6,998 nt of DNA, taken from positions 1 through 6,998 of the forward strand of contig DXEO01000188.1 of the NCBI GenBank assembly GCA_019114925.1. Direction: 5' to 3'. The notes beneath the pieces were generated by a model. The model was not told where the DNA came from. It saw nothing but the letters and a program-made list of their open reading frames with translations, and ran no database searches. This document shows positions 1 through 5,016 of the stretch, one piece after another. The stretch is from Candidatus Corynebacterium faecipullorum. Lineage in GTDB: Bacteria; Actinomycetota; Actinomycetes; Mycobacteriales; Mycobacteriaceae. The position numbers and the translations under genes were made by a program. Every line of letters begins with the position of its first letter. Position 1 is the first letter of the stretch.

Positions 1-1
1 C

Positions 2-616
2 TACATCACCGTGTACAACGAGCCGGTCAAGCAGCCTGCCGAGCCGGAGAACCTCGACTTCGAGGGCCTGCACAAGGGCATTTACCACTACAACACCGCC
101 GAGTCCGGCTCCATCCCGGCCAACATCCTGGCTTCCGGTGTGGGCATGTACGAGGCACTGCGCGCCCAGGAGATCCTGGCTGAGGACTACGACGTCAAGG
201 CTTCGCTGTTCTCCGTCACCTCTTGGGTCAAGTTGGCTCGCGACGGCGCCGCCCGCAACCAGGAAGCACTGCGCAAGGGTGTTGAGCCGACCGAGGCATT
301 CGCTACCTCCCAGCTCAAGGGCTTCGAGGGACCGTTCGTCGGTGTCTCCGACTTCGCCACGGACCTGCAGGAGCAGATTCGCCCCTACGTCCCGGGTGAG
401 TACATCGTCCTGGGCGCAGACGGCTTCGGCTTCTCCGATACCCGTGAGGGTGCTCGCCGCTACTTCAACATCGACGCCGAGTCCATCGTCGTCGGCGTCC
501 TCGAGGGCCTGGCCCGCGAGGGCAAGGTGGAGCGCAGCACCGTGGAGAAGGCAGCCCGCGAGCTGAAGCTCGATGACCCGACCGCCACCGTCTCCCGGTC
601 CTCCGATGAGGACTAA
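2..616 (+). CDS. aceE: Pyruvate dehydrogenase E1 component, C-terminal part (5' end outside window)
   Basis: This is the C-terminal ~205 residues of the thiamine-diphosphate-dependent E1 subunit of pyruvate dehydrogenase, which decarboxylates pyruvate and passes the acetyl group to E2 in the cytoplasm. The reading frame is open from base 2 (Y-I-T-V-Y-N-E-P), so the gene begins upstream and the GTG at 11 is not its start. The piece corresponds to the transketolase C-terminal domain. Landmarks I recognise from E. coli AceE are YITV-NE near the left edge, KGIYHYNTAE, SVTSW followed by LARDG, and VLGADGFGFSDTRE, which matches the E. coli VLGTDGFGRSDSRE block that contacts the partner subunit. The full family protein is about 890-920 residues, so roughly the first 700 are missing here. 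The C-terminus ends in an acidic tail (SSDED) and TAA, followed by a strong terminator. Identity is secure. Confidence 0.95.
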   Translation, partial: YITVYNEPVKQPAEPENLDFEGLHKGIYHYNTAESGSIPANILASGVGMYEALRAQEILAEDYDVKASLFSVTSWVKLARDGAARNQEALRKGVEPTEAFATSQLKGFEGPFVGVSDFATDLQEQIRPYVPGEYIVLGADGFGFSDTREGARRYFNIDAESIVVGVLEGLAREGKVERSTVEKAARELKLDDPTATVSRSSDED

Positions 617-660
617 GCCTGATAAGGATAAAGCTTAGGGCTTAAACCCCAAGCCTTCCA

Positions 661-705
661 GCCCCTTCTGCCCCACTTCGGGCGGGAGGGGCATTCTTCT
701 TGCTT
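661..705 (+). terminator. Rho-independent terminator of aceE
   Basis: Bases 661-673 (gccccttctgccc) pair with 680-692 (gggcgggaggggc) over 13 positions with two G-T wobbles, leaving the six-base loop cacttc. The stem is followed by a T/C-rich run (attcttcttgcttt) rather than a pure T tract. It lies 45 bases after the aceE stop, the expected place for a terminator, in the gap between convergent genes. On the minus strand no T-rich run follows the stem, so it probably serves aceE only. Confidence 0.82.
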
Positions 706-822
706 TAAGTCCAGGAGCCAGCTGTCGTTGTTGCCAAAGTTCTGGCCAGATCTTGAATCAGAGGTTATAACTTTGTCAGAATGGGCAGTTCGACCACCAC
801 AGGAGGCCCAGCCAACGCTGAT

Positions 823-838
823 AAAAGGCTCAGCAGCC
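823..838 (-). terminator. Possible short terminator after the alpha/beta hydrolase gene
   Basis: On the minus strand, 14 bases past the hydrolase stop codon, GGCT-GCTG-AGCC forms a four-base-pair stem with a four-base loop, immediately followed by TTTTATC. The stem is short, so termination would be weak. The rest of the 617-851 gap holds the aceE terminator and otherwise nothing I can name. Confidence 0.35.
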
Positions 839-851
839 AGCAGCAGCGGGG

Positions 852-1865
852 CTAGCTGCCGAGCACGCGATCGAGGACCCTGTCCAAAGCCTTGGAGACC
901 TCGCTGGGCTCTTCCAGAATGACCATGTGGCCGGCGCCGTCGATGACGGTCAAGGTGGAGTCCGGCCAGTGGCGGGCAATCACCTCCGATTGGCGGCGCG
1001 GGGTCACAATGTCATGCTGGCCCACCACGATTTCCCCCGGCACGCTGCGCAGCCGCGCCGTTGCACCGAACTCGGAGTGCTCCACCAAATCATCAAAGAA
1101 GCCCGCGTAGCTCGACATCGGAGTATCCAGCAGCATCGCCACGTGGAATTGCAGCTTGTCCATCTGCGGGAAGCCCTGCAACAGCGCCGCAAACACCGGG
1201 GCGATGAGTGCCGCTGCCTCGAAGCGCACGCGGTTGAGCCGATTCGGCAGCTTCAGGCAAGCGCGGTAGACCATGCCCAGCGTCTTTGATTCCAAGATAC
1301 GAGCCACGCCCGCGGCGGCAAAACGCTGCATCGAGGTAGCCACCAACGCCATCCCTTCGACGCGATCCAAGACATCCCGCGGGGCGCGGCGCAATAAATT
1401 CAGCGCGATCATCCCGCCCATCGAATGCCCAAGCAGCACCAAGGGCCCTTCGGCGGCGCGCTCAGCAATGACAGCCAGCACGTCATCGGCCGCGCCCCGC
1501 ACCGTGCACTGCGCGGGGGCGACATGGGTGGATTGGCCGTGGCCGCGGACGTCGACAAGCAGGCAACGCACCGTGGGATAGCTGCGGCGCACGTCGTTGA
1601 CCTGGGAATAGAAGCTCTCAGCCGACAGACAATAGCCGTGGATGAAGACCGCGGTGACCTCCGCATCCTCAGGGCCCACCTCATACCAGGCCACGCGCAC
1701 GCCGTCGTTATCCACGAAGCCCGAGTCGCTCACTCCTGTCAGCCCTGGCTCTGTCGTGAGATCATGCAGGTCGTTGTGGACGGTGCGCTCGACAGCGCGC
1801 ATGCGGGGGCGGGCCCGGCGCGACCAGCTGCGGGCGATGGCGGAGGAACGTGCTCGAATAACCAT
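852..1865 (-). CDS. Alpha/beta hydrolase family protein
   Basis: A 337-residue cytoplasmic-type alpha/beta hydrolase, an esterase/thioesterase/lipase-like fold with unknown substrate. The catalytic triad is visible: the nucleophile elbow G-H-S-M-G with Ser148, the acid in GQHDIVTP (Asp285), and the histidine in GAGHM (His313). The oxyanion-hole strand VFIHGYCLSAESF is near residues 72-84 and the DVRGHGQS loop follows around 105-112, as in this superfamily. Residues 160-260 form the mostly helical cap. The first ~30 residues are very arginine-rich and unlike the domain; they resemble neither a signal peptide nor the usual family N-terminus. Met22 (ATG at 1802) is therefore an alternative start, and neither start has a convincing Shine-Dalgarno. 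The gene diverges from the acyl carrier protein gene with 26 bases between start codons, so a role on acyl thioesters or esters is possible but unproven. The fold is certain, the substrate is not. Confidence 0.88.
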   Translation of the reverse strand: MVIRARSSAIARSWSRRARPRMRAVERTVHNDLHDLTTEPGLTGVSDSGFVDNDGVRVAWYEVGPEDAEVTAVFIHGYCLSAESFYSQVNDVRRSYPTVRCLLVDVRGHGQSTHVAPAQCTVRGAADDVLAVIAERAAEGPLVLLGHSMGGMIALNLLRRAPRDVLDRVEGMALVATSMQRFAAAGVARILESKTLGMVYRACLKLPNRLNRVRFEAAALIAPVFAALLQGFPQMDKLQFHVAMLLDTPMSSYAGFFDDLVEHSEFGATARLRSVPGEIVVGQHDIVTPRRQSEVIARHWPDSTLTVIDGAGHMVILEEPSEVSKALDRVLDRVLGS

Positions 1866-1891
1866 GCCATTTCAATACTAGACTGGATCCC
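1866..1891. promoter_or_regulatory. Very short divergent promoter region with a shared -10-like element
   Basis: Only 26 bases separate the two divergent ATG codons. The centre holds an AT-rich stretch around 1874-1881 that reads TACTAG on the plus strand and CTAGTA (with TAGTAT overlapping) on the minus strand, so it resembles a -10 hexamer in both directions. If used, either transcript would start within a few bases of its ATG, giving leaderless mRNAs. That would fit the absence of good ribosome binding sites at both starts. Leaderless messages are common in actinobacteria. The -35 regions would lie inside the opposite gene. This is inference from spacing only. Confidence 0.35.
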
Positions 1892-2194
1892 ATGGCTAAT
1901 GACCTTTCAGCGCAACTCCAAGCCCGCTTCGGCTCAGCGCCGGCAGAAGAGAAGGATTCTGCCCCCGCTGGCGACGCCTATAGCGAGCTCACCCGCCTCA
2001 TCACAAAGGTGACCGGTGTGGAGGAAGGCCTGGAGCGCGAAGCGACATTGGAGGACCTGGGGGTTGAATCACTAGAGCGCATCGAATTAGCCGTGCGCCT
2101 TGAGGAAGCCTGCGGGGTCCGCCTTAATGAAGAAACCATGCTCTCCGTGACCACGGTGGGCGAACTTGCTGAGTACTTGGAGGAACACTCGTGA
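1892..2194 (+). CDS. acpM: Acyl carrier protein
   Basis: A 100-residue discrete acyl carrier protein that would carry acyl chains on a 4'-phosphopantetheine arm. The attachment serine is Ser60 in the helix-II motif D-L-G-V-E-S-L-E-R-I-E-L. The usual Asp-Ser-Leu is Glu-Ser-Leu here, a conservative change. Residues 1-28 are a poorly ordered Ala/Ser/Glu-rich extension; the four-helix ACP domain spans about 29-98 and contains TLEDLGVESLERIELAVRLE and the helix-III/IV segment ending in VGELAEYLEEHS. The protein is strongly acidic, as expected. The gene overlaps the downstream HAD phosphatase gene by four bases (GTGA), so the two are almost certainly co-transcribed and translationally coupled. The start has little Shine-Dalgarno (only GGA), which would fit a leaderless message. 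The symbol follows the actinobacterial acpM naming; whether it serves fatty-acid, mycolate-related or other chemistry cannot be decided here. Confidence 0.9.
   Translation: MANDLSAQLQARFGSAPAEEKDSAPAGDAYSELTRLITKVTGVEEGLEREATLEDLGVESLERIELAVRLEEACGVRLNEETMLSVTTVGELAEYLEEHS
2179..2190 (+). promoter_or_regulatory. Ribosome binding site for the HAD phosphatase inside the acp coding end
   Basis: GGAGG at 2179-2183 lies seven bases before the GTG codon at 2191. It supports that GTG as the start and shows that the second gene is initiated from within the last codons of the acyl carrier protein gene, consistent with coupled translation. Confidence 0.75.
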
Positions 2195-2970
2195 TTTCTT
2201 ATCTTTCGGACATGGACGGCGTCCTCATCAAGGAAGGGGAGATGATTCCCGGCGCGGATAAATTCATCCAAGCGCTGAAGGATAACAACATCGAGTACAT
2301 GGTTCTGACCAATAACTCGATGTCCACCCCGCGGGACCTGTCCGCACGCCTGAAGAACACCGGTTTGGATATCCCGGCGGAGCGCATCTGGACCTCCGCG
2401 ACGGCCACGGCGGCTTTCCTCTCCAACCAGGCTGGGTTGTCCACGGCTTATGTCGTGGGCGAGTCTGGCCTGACCACCGCGCTGCACGAGGCGGGCTGGA
2501 TTCTCAATGACCGGGACGCGGACTTCGTGGTCTTGGGTGAGACCCGCACGTATTCTTTTGAAGCCATCACCACGGCAATCAATCTCATCCGCAACGGCGC
2601 GCGGTTCATTGCCACCAACCCGGATGTCACGGGCCCGGCCCCGCAGGGCGTGCTGCCGGCCACGGGTGCTGTGGCCGCACTCATCACCGCGGCGACCAAC
2701 CGCGAGCCCTACTACGTGGGCAAGCCCAACCCGGTGATGATGCGCAGCGCCTTGAATAACATCGGCGCGCACTCGGAGAACACCGTAATGATCGGTGACC
2801 GCATGGATACCGACGTTAAGTCTGGCCTGGAGGCCGGCATGCGCAGCATCCTGGTGCGTTCAGGCATCAGCGATGACCGCATCATCGAGCGCTATCCTTT
2901 CCGCCCGACACGCATCATTGACTCCGTGGCTGACCTGCCGGAGCGTATCCTCGATCCCTTCGCGGACTAG
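2191..2970 (+). CDS. HAD-IIA family phosphatase, NagD-like
   Basis: A 259-residue haloacid-dehalogenase-type phosphatase of the NagD subfamily (HAD-IIA, C2-type cap). All four HAD motifs are present: motif I D7-M-D9-G with the nucleophile and general acid Asp, motif II L-T-N-N around Thr40, motif III Lys178 in YVGKPNP, and motif IV G-D-R-M-D-T-D with Asp203 and Asp208 for Mg2+. The cap lies between motifs II and III and carries the NagD-family blocks YVVGE, VVLGETR-Y and NGARFIATNPD, closely resembling E. coli NagD, a nucleotide phosphatase. Length is normal. The GTG start is fixed by a good Shine-Dalgarno and by motif I falling at residue 7. It overlaps acp by four bases and stops three bases before a convergent gene. 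Substrate is unknown; the coupling with an ACP hints at, but does not prove, an acyl- or cofactor-related phosphate ester. Confidence 0.93.
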   Translation: MISYLSDMDGVLIKEGEMIPGADKFIQALKDNNIEYMVLTNNSMSTPRDLSARLKNTGLDIPAERIWTSATATAAFLSNQAGLSTAYVVGESGLTTALHEAGWILNDRDADFVVLGETRTYSFEAITTAINLIRNGARFIATNPDVTGPAPQGVLPATGAVAALITAATNREPYYVGKPNPVMMRSALNNIGAHSENTVMIGDRMDTDVKSGLEAGMRSILVRSGISDDRIIERYPFRPTRIIDSVADLPERILDPFAD

Positions 2971-2973
2971 GGC

Positions 2974-3429
2974 TTAGACCGCGCGCTTGACGACGCCCCG
3001 GAATCCATACTCCTCCGCCAGCATCTCCACCGCGCGGCCCAGCGCTTCCAATTCGCTGGGCGTTCCGGTGAGCACTTGCTGGCAGCCGATTCCGGCGCAA
3101 CCTGCGTTGTCAGCTTCCCCTTTATCTACGTTGTCGGCTTTTATGCCGACAACGTCCCACAGCGGGTCGCGGCGCCAGCGGGTGCACCACTGGGCGGTCA
3201 GCGGGTCATCGCCGGGGACGATGAATTCGCTTTCGCTGCGAATACAGCGCGCCATGGCGCGCTCAATGGCAGGGCGCAGGCTGCGCGGCATGCCTGAGAT
3301 CTCCAGCACGGCTGTGCAGACCTCACCGCAGGCACGGTTGGGCCAACTTTCCGCCGGGCTACCAAGTGGGTTGGCTGAAGCGGCCGGCGCGGCGGCACCG
3401 GCCAGCTGCGGGCGAACGCGTTGATTCAC
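2974..3429 (-). CDS. Hypothetical cysteine-containing protein with an in-frame palindromic insert
   Basis: A 151-residue protein I do not recognise. The start is GTG at 3427-3429, supported by AAAGGAG at 3438-3444 with an eight-base spacer; codon use is strongly GC-rich at third positions, as in the neighbouring genes. There is no signal peptide or membrane segment. An Ala/Pro-rich N-terminus (residues 9-27) is followed by a probable helical domain. Six cysteines stand out: Cys34 and Cys38 (C-x3-C), Cys62, Cys82, and Cys111 and Cys116 (C-x4-C), which could bind metal or form disulfides. Residues 92-109 are encoded by a palindromic, lower-GC DNA element and read as low-complexity ADN repeats, probably a surface loop insertion. 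The last ~28 residues look like an amphipathic helix with GFRGVVK at the end. The gene is convergent with the HAD phosphatase gene (three bases between stops). An overlapping plus-strand frame was judged a shadow. Confidence 0.75.
   Translation of the reverse strand: MNQRVRPQLAGAAAPAASANPLGSPAESWPNRACGEVCTAVLEISGMPRSLRPAIERAMARCIRSESEFIVPGDDPLTAQWCTRWRRDPLWDVVGIKADNVDKGEADNAGCAGIGCQQVLTGTPSELEALGRAVEMLAEEYGFRGVVKRAV
3104..3155. repeat. Palindromic element with three copies of a CGTTGTCRGC core, inside a gene
   Basis: A perfect inverted repeat of 11 bases, ACGTTGTCGGC at 3128-3138 and GCCGACAACGT at 3145-3155, flanks the AT-rich loop TTTTAT. A third copy, GCGTTGTCAGC, lies at 3104-3114 in the same direction as the left arm. 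The 52-base unit is about 50% GC within clearly richer surroundings. It lies wholly inside the coding region at 2974-3429 and keeps its frame, encoding residues 92-109. Confidence 0.8.
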
Positions 3430-3437
3430 TCCTTAAA

Positions 3438-3444
3438 CTCCTTT
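3438..3444 (-). promoter_or_regulatory. Shine-Dalgarno of the hypothetical gene at 2974-3429
   Basis: AAAGGAG on the minus strand is eight bases before the GTG start. A second SD-like AAGGAG (3429-3434) overlaps the start codon itself, giving a tandem AAAGGAG-TTT-AAGGAG layout. Only the first copy has a workable spacing, so it decides the start. Confidence 0.7.
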
Positions 3445-3553
3445 GACGTGCGAGTGATGGCACGCCGGCATGCGCCGACGCAAGACGAGCTTCGTCTTCC
3501 CCTACGAACTTGTCTTCATCACGTCACTCGCGCCGAGGCGCGAACACCGCCTG

Positions 3554-3578
3554 GTGTGGCCGCAGTATGTGGCCACAC
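3554..3578. repeat. Inverted repeat GTGTGGCC / GGCCACAC with an overlapping palindrome
   Basis: Arms at 3554-3561 and 3571-3578 are perfectly complementary over eight bases with a nine-base loop. The right arm overlaps a separate perfect ten-base palindrome, TGTGGCCACA (3568-3577). A related motif TTGTG-TGCC-CACAA follows at 3588-3601. It could be an operator cluster or part of a repeat family; it lies 125-170 bases upstream of the start at 3429. Confidence 0.6.
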
Positions 3579-3771
3579 GGTGCGTCGTTGTGTGCCCACA
3601 ATTTTCCCCCGCCACTTGGGCCACAACAACCCTCAACCTGCACTTAAGCCCCCGCAGCCTCAACAAAGACTTGAGACTTCTACCCCAAAATTCGCCCCAC
3701 GAATAACTTGAATCCCACAAATTAACATGCACACCATGTACACGTTGTTGTCACAGCCACCCCCACTACCC

Positions 3772-3803
3772 CCGTTGCAACGCGCCTTCGGGCGTAGCAA
3801 CGG
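3772..3803 (-). terminator. Stem-loop downstream of the serine hydrolase gene, possible terminator
   Basis: Outer arms CCGTTGC (3772-3778) and GCAACGG (3797-3803) are perfectly complementary over seven bases. Inside them is a second short stem, CGCC-TTCG-GGCG, with a stable tetraloop sequence. The structure starts 26 bases after the stop of the minus-strand serine hydrolase gene. No T tract follows on the minus strand (it reads GGGGGTAGTGG), so it may be a processing or pausing hairpin rather than a classical intrinsic terminator. Confidence 0.45.
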
Positions 3804-3829
3804 CGGTCAATGCCTTCACGCAGCCGCGC

Positions 3830-4633
3830 CTAGCGCGCCTGGCACTCCTCCCAGATAGCCGTGTTGGCCTCAGCCCATAGCGGCTTGCACCACTCACCGA
3901 AGTCACGATCCGTGAGCGCCACCATGGCCCAATCACCCGCCACCCACAGGTAGGTTCCACTCATGCCGAAGTGACCCACGGTATCGGCCGGCAAGCCACC
4001 CATCCACTGTTGCTTGTCGCCGTGGATTTCAAAGCCCAGCCCCCACGTACAGTCTTTGAAGCTGCCATAGCCGGGAACGATGCCGCGCAGCCCAGGGAAC
4101 TGAACGCTGCGCATCTCCTCCACAGTCGAAGGGGCAAGCAGGCTGGGCGAATATACCTCGGCAGCAAAGGCGGCGAGGTCCTCCGCACTAGAGACCACGC
4201 CGTGTCCGGCCGAGCCTTCCAAGGTGGTGGCCCGCATTCCCAGCGGAGTGCACACGCCTTCAGCAAGGTACTTGGCAAAGGGAATCTCGGTGGCCTTCTC
4301 CACTTCCTCGGCGGCCCACTCATAGCCTGCCGAGGAGTAGATGCGCCGCTCCCCGACGGGTTTTTGTTGCTCACGAGTATCAAAGCCCACCCCCGAGGCA
4401 TGGGCTAAAAGATGGCGCAACGTGGAGCCTTCAGGGCCTGCAGGCTGATCCAGCTCCACCGCCCCTTCTTCGACGGCCATCATTACCCCATAGGCAGCCA
4501 CCAACTTGGTCACAGACGCCACTGGGAAGCGGCGGGAGGTATCCCCCAGCTGCTCTACCACCTCGCCGCGGTGCAGCAAGACGGCAGCAACGGTATCGAC
4601 GGGCCAGGACTCAAGAGAAGGAAAAGCGCTCAT
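3830..4633 (-). CDS. Class C beta-lactamase / penicillin-binding-like serine hydrolase
   Basis: A 267-residue serine hydrolase of the beta-lactamase class C / DD-peptidase fold. The active-site S-x-x-K is Ser40-V-T-Lys43 within FPVASVTKL. The conserved block TLRHLLAHASGVGF follows at about 71-84. The second motif, normally Y-x-N, is Tyr99-Ser100-Ser101 (IYSSAGYEW), so Asn is replaced by Ser. The third motif is His221-Phe222-Gly223 in VGHFGMSGTYLWV, the H-x-G variant seen in esterase and DD-peptidase relatives. The protein is shorter than classical class C enzymes (about 360 residues) and the N-terminus MSAFPSLESWPVDTVAAVLL starts directly at the domain with no signal peptide, suggesting a cytoplasmic enzyme. 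The ATG start has GGAG only three bases upstream, but no alternative start is better. It lies 20 bases after the Excalibur remnant on the same strand. Substrate unknown; beta-lactam resistance should not be assumed. Confidence 0.88.
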   Translation of the reverse strand: MSAFPSLESWPVDTVAAVLLHRGEVVEQLGDTSRRFPVASVTKLVAAYGVMMAVEEGAVELDQPAGPEGSTLRHLLAHASGVGFDTREQQKPVGERRIYSSAGYEWAAEEVEKATEIPFAKYLAEGVCTPLGMRATTLEGSAGHGVVSSAEDLAAFAAEVYSPSLLAPSTVEEMRSVQFPGLRGIVPGYGSFKDCTWGLGFEIHGDKQQWMGGLPADTVGHFGMSGTYLWVAGDWAMVALTDRDFGEWCKPLWAEANTAIWEECQAR

Positions 4634-4653
4634 GCGCTCCAGCTTAACGGGAC

Positions 4654-4840
4654 TTAGCGCGGATCGATTTCGCAGCCTACCCCGTCACCATCGTCGTCGA
4701 ACTTGGACAGGAAACCCTGATCGCTCGGATAGATGGGACGCTCCAGTGCGTTCCACACATCAGCACAGCCGGTATCAATTTGTCCCGGCTACTGCGTTAA
4801 CGGATGACCCCACCATGGCGATACACAAGGCGTAGCGCAT
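4654..4840 (-). pseudogene. Small secreted Excalibur-domain protein split by a one-base frameshift
   Basis: Two overlapping minus-strand frames together make one sensible protein. The upstream frame starts at ATG 4838-4840 and reads MRYALCIAMVGSSVNAVAG, a signal peptide with an A-V-A cleavage site, then hits TGA at 4775-4777. The downstream frame begins after a TAG at 4789-4791 and reads GCADVWNALERPIYPSD, then F-D-D-D-G-D-G-V-G-C-E and TAA at 4654-4656. That is the Excalibur signature: two cysteines and a D-x-D-x-D-G-x-x-C-E calcium-binding-type loop. Losing one base in the 4775-4791 overlap, which contains the run GGG at 4784-4786, joins them into 61 residues. A GTG at 4862-4864 would add eight residues to the N-terminus. 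This is either a true frameshift mutation, a sequencing error or, less likely, recoding. It lies between the MscCG-like gene and the serine hydrolase gene, on the same strand. Confidence 0.72.
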
Positions 4841-4910
4841 TGCGCCGCTACACTTCCCTATCACTCATATCTCTGCTGCGCCCTCTCCAGGCGTTTCCCG
4901 GCAACACCCC

Positions 4911-4950
4911 TCAGTGCTGCCCCCTGAGTGCTGCCCCTCAGTGCTGCCTC
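4911..4950. repeat. Three tandem 13-14-base repeats (TCAGTGCTGCCCC)
   Basis: Copies at 4911-4924 (TCAGTGCTGCCCCC), 4925-4937 (TGAGTGCTGCCCC) and 4938-4950 (TCAGTGCTGCCTC) are adjacent and nearly identical. They lie in the gap between the MscCG-like stop (5017) and the Excalibur mini-gene start (4840/4864), in what would be the leader or promoter region of the latter. The rest of 4841-5016 shows no gene and no clear terminator for the channel gene. Confidence 0.7.
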
Positions 4951-5016
4951 TGGGCGCTTCACTGTGTTGCTGCTCTCTCGGCGATGATCTCCCAATTCTG
5001 CCGGGCTTTACGGGAA

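Larger units (their letters stand above)
3430..3829. other. Gene-poor 400-base interval rich in small palindromes
   Basis: No convincing gene is seen between the serine hydrolase stop and the hypothetical gene start. The interval must hold the promoter of the latter gene, but I cannot place it. It contains several stem-loops: 3482-3498 (AAGACGA/TCGTCTT), 3528-3543 (TCGCGCC/GGCGCGA), 3554-3578 (GTGTGGCC/GGCCACAC), 3588-3601 (TTGTG/CACAA), and 3772-3803. Bases 3601-3770 are strongly skewed on the plus strand, about 67 C to 20 G. A 76-codon minus-strand frame (3502-3732, GTG start) has an internal CGHT duplication but no clear ribosome binding site; it is discussed as a finding and not called as a gene. 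Confidence 0.6.

Noticed and set aside
728..922. 64-codon plus-strand frame after the aceE terminator
   Set aside because: Runs into the hydrolase gene antisense, has no ribosome binding site and no recognisable domain.
1425..2012. 195-codon plus-strand frame antisense to the hydrolase and overlapping the acp start
   Set aside because: It is opposite a gene with a complete catalytic triad and its His/Ala-rich translation shows no domain; typical high-GC shadow.
1978..2772. 264-codon minus-strand frame across the acp and phosphatase genes
   Set aside because: Antisense to two clear, motif-complete genes; Arg/Gly/Ser-rich translation without domain features.
3128..3155. Perfect hairpin considered as a transcription terminator
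   Set aside because: It is inside a coding frame with no T tract on either strand after the stem.
2987..3424. 145-codon plus-strand frame opposite the hypothetical gene
   Set aside because: Ser/Pro/Arg-rich shadow; the minus-strand frame has the Shine-Dalgarno and the better codon use.
3482..3498. AAGACGA/TCGTCTT hairpin considered as a terminator
   Set aside because: Seven-base stem, three-base loop, no following T tract on either strand.
4911..4950. Tandem repeats considered as a CRISPR fragment
   Set aside because: Copies are adjacent with no spacers and only 13-14 bases long.
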